DNA of 61,820 nt from Chitinophagaceae bacterium (lineage in GTDB: Bacteria > Bacteroidota > Bacteroidia > Cytophagales > Cytophagaceae): positions 1 to 61,820 of the forward strand of contig JAQBNS010000030.1 in the NCBI GenBank assembly GCA_028288405.1. Reading direction: 5' to 3'. The translations under genes were made by a program, and so were the position numbers. Below, one piece after another: positions 60,741 through 61,820 of this stretch; within the stretch, counting starts at the first letter, position 1; each line of letters opens with the position of its first letter. The notes below the pieces were generated by a model, which was not told the DNA's origin, ran no database searches, and saw only the letters and a list, made by a program, of their open reading frames with translations.

Positions 60741-61514
60741 CTAAATTTTCTCTTGCTTTTCAACTATCCTACGCACTTTCTCTAAGTCCTCCGCCGTATC
60801 AACAGGAATGCTATCGTGTTGTGTAATACCTATTTTAACTTTATGACCTTCTTCTATCCAGCGGTTTTGTTCGAGTGATTCTGTTTTCTCTAAAAATGAA
60901 ACCGGCAATGCCGAGAAATCCTTTAATGCCTGCAGCGTATAGCCGTATAGACCCAAATGCTTGTATATACGAGCATGCTGTAGCCAGTCTTTGCGTGCCG
61001 CTCCTCTTACAAATGGAATAACGGAACGACTGAAATACAGTGCATTATAATTTTTATCAAGTGTCACAAAAACTTCGCTTTCATTCTCCAGATCCGCAGG
61101 ATCGGTAACAGGAATGACCAACGTTGCCATTTCTGCCTGATCGTCGTTGAAACATCTGACAATATCCTTTAATTGAGCAGGATCGACCAAGGGTTCATCA
61201 CCTTGTATATTAATGATCGCGTCGTACTTTTTGCCTTCCAGTTGAAAAACTTTTTCAGCCGCTTCGAGGCAACGGGATGTACCGTTGGCATGATCGATGG
61301 CTGTCATCACTACTTTACCTCCAAAGGAGCGAACTTCCGCTGCAATGCGCTCGTCGTCTGTGGCAACATACAAGTCTGTAAATACTTCCGCACAGCGTTC
61401 GTAAACACGTCGGATCATGGTCTTGCCGACGATGTCGAGTAAGGGTTTACCTTCTAATCTGGAAGAGCCGTAACGTGCTGGAATGATGCCGAGGAATTGT
61501 TTTTGTGAAGACAT
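60741..61514 (-). CDS. kdsB: CMP-KDO synthetase (3-deoxy-manno-octulosonate cytidylyltransferase)
   Basis: Activates KDO with CTP to CMP-KDO for transfer to lipid A. It has 257 residues, typical. Visible: the N-terminal nucleotide motif IIPARYGSSRLEGKPLLDI (residues 10-28), VATDDERIAAE near 51, NIQGDEPLVDP near 99, LYFSRSVIPFVRG near 155 and IYKHLGLYGYTLQALKDFSA near 175, then LEKTESLEQNRWIEEGHKVK near 205. It is the first gene of the KDO group on the minus strand, separated from kdsA by 149 bases containing a family B hairpin, so expression of the two parts may be adjusted separately. Confidence 0.97.
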   Translation of the reverse strand: MSSQKQFLGIIPARYGSSRLEGKPLLDIVGKTMIRRVYERCAEVFTDLYVATDDERIAAEVRSFGGKVVMTAIDHANGTSRCLEAAEKVFQLEGKKYDAIINIQGDEPLVDPAQLKDIVRCFNDDQAEMATLVIPVTDPADLENESEVFVTLDKNYNALYFSRSVIPFVRGAARKDWLQHARIYKHLGLYGYTLQALKDFSALPVSFLEKTESLEQNRWIEEGHKVKIGITQHDSIPVDTAEDLEKVRRIVEKQEKI

Positions 61515-61642
61515 GTTATTCTATTTTTAGAGAGGCAAGATAATGTTTTCTGCTGAATTTTGTATTGGGAAGAAAGTATGGAGTATGAGCGCGAGTATGG
61601 AGTAAAGATTCATGACTCTTGCTCTATACTCACTACTGATTT

Positions 61643-61820
61643 GGGCGTGTCCCTTCGGGCCGGGCTATCCGCTACAAGTCCTCGCTCGGATCATACTTGT
61701 CAGCATGAGCAAGCCTTTAGGCTCGCTGTGGGCTTTCCGCTGCAATCCCTCACGCAAGTGAAAGGATCTCGCGTGAGGGATTGAGCCATTGTCTGAGCTC
61801 TTCCCGCTTTTTCAGCGGGA
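61643..61820. repeat. Family D dispersed element, copy 2 (runs off the window)
   Basis: Blocks: GGGCGTGTCCC, CGGGCTATCCGCTACAAG, CTCGCTGTGGGCTTTCCGCT, then CAATCCCTCACGC and its complement GCGTGAGGGATTG, forming a hairpin, followed by GAGCCATTGTCTGAGCTCTT and a CCCGC..GCGGG stem at the window end. It shares these blocks with 35859-36016 and with the fragment at 28097. No gene is seen in the last 306 bases. Confidence 0.75.

Overview
The window reads as chromosomal DNA of a Bacteroidota, most likely a Cytophagales-type (Cytophaga-like) gliding aerobe. The basis is type IX secretion (T9SS) C-terminal sorting domains, a gliding-motility-associated C-terminal domain (CHU_C) followed by a PorP/SprF protein, the alpha-oxoamine synthase and Hc1-like histone typical of the phylum, TAnnTTTG-like promoter elements, frequent TTG/GTG starts, weak Shine-Dalgarno sequences and roughly 40% GC by eye. 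I found no rRNA, tRNA, transposase, CRISPR array or prophage. The genus cannot be fixed from the sequence alone.

Layout: 0-9 kb: a truncated MORN/YwqK gene, purC, STAS protein, rnz, queuosine-precursor transporter, SpoU methyltransferase divergent to a TamA-like OMP lipoprotein, hemF and PAP2. 8.6-15.6 kb: a LytTR regulator with a dead receiver, ribE, a polyprenyl sugar transferase, pcm, a thioesterase, a deoxyhypusine-synthase homologue, a possible HolD-like gene, DUF6495 and a DUF985 cupin. 15.6-25.8 kb: an ECF sigma/anti-sigma pair between two paralogous lipase-like hydrolases, then a long minus-strand lipid-modification operon (DUF1475, DUF1295, CFA-like methyltransferase, secreted unknown, FAD oxidoreductase, DUF1365, CFA synthase). 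26-40 kb: ligA, dapA, Hc1, alpha-oxoamine synthase, two TPR proteins (one with a stop codon in its signal peptide), maf, gpsA, EamA, aminotransferase IV, dcd and a zinc-type CobW GTPase next to a Fur/Zur regulator, with a 34-codon lysine-rich gene between them. 40-56 kb: T9SS material: a CHU_C adhesin-like protein and its PorP/SprF partner, two giant tandem paralogues with sorting domains, a histidine kinase, a PorE-like TPR/PD40 protein without OmpA, and an MFS transporter. 56-61.8 kb: an ice-binding (DUF3494) lipoprotein and a KDO operon (kdsB, kdsA, transaldolase-CBS fusion, KdsC-like phosphatase).

Two things stand out. (1) The gaps between genes carry two families of heptamer-periodic inverted repeats. 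Each has a two-base variable part and a five-base core (NN-GTTAG and NN-A[C/G]GAG). Their arms sit directly on stop codons, and they are often nested around other palindromes; one pair of arms encloses the complete ice-binding gene. (2) In the KDO operon, a fructose-6-phosphate-aldolase-like domain with altered active-site residues is fused to a CBS pair that looks like that of arabinose-5-phosphate isomerase KdsD. This suggests an unusual way of supplying or controlling arabinose-5-phosphate.
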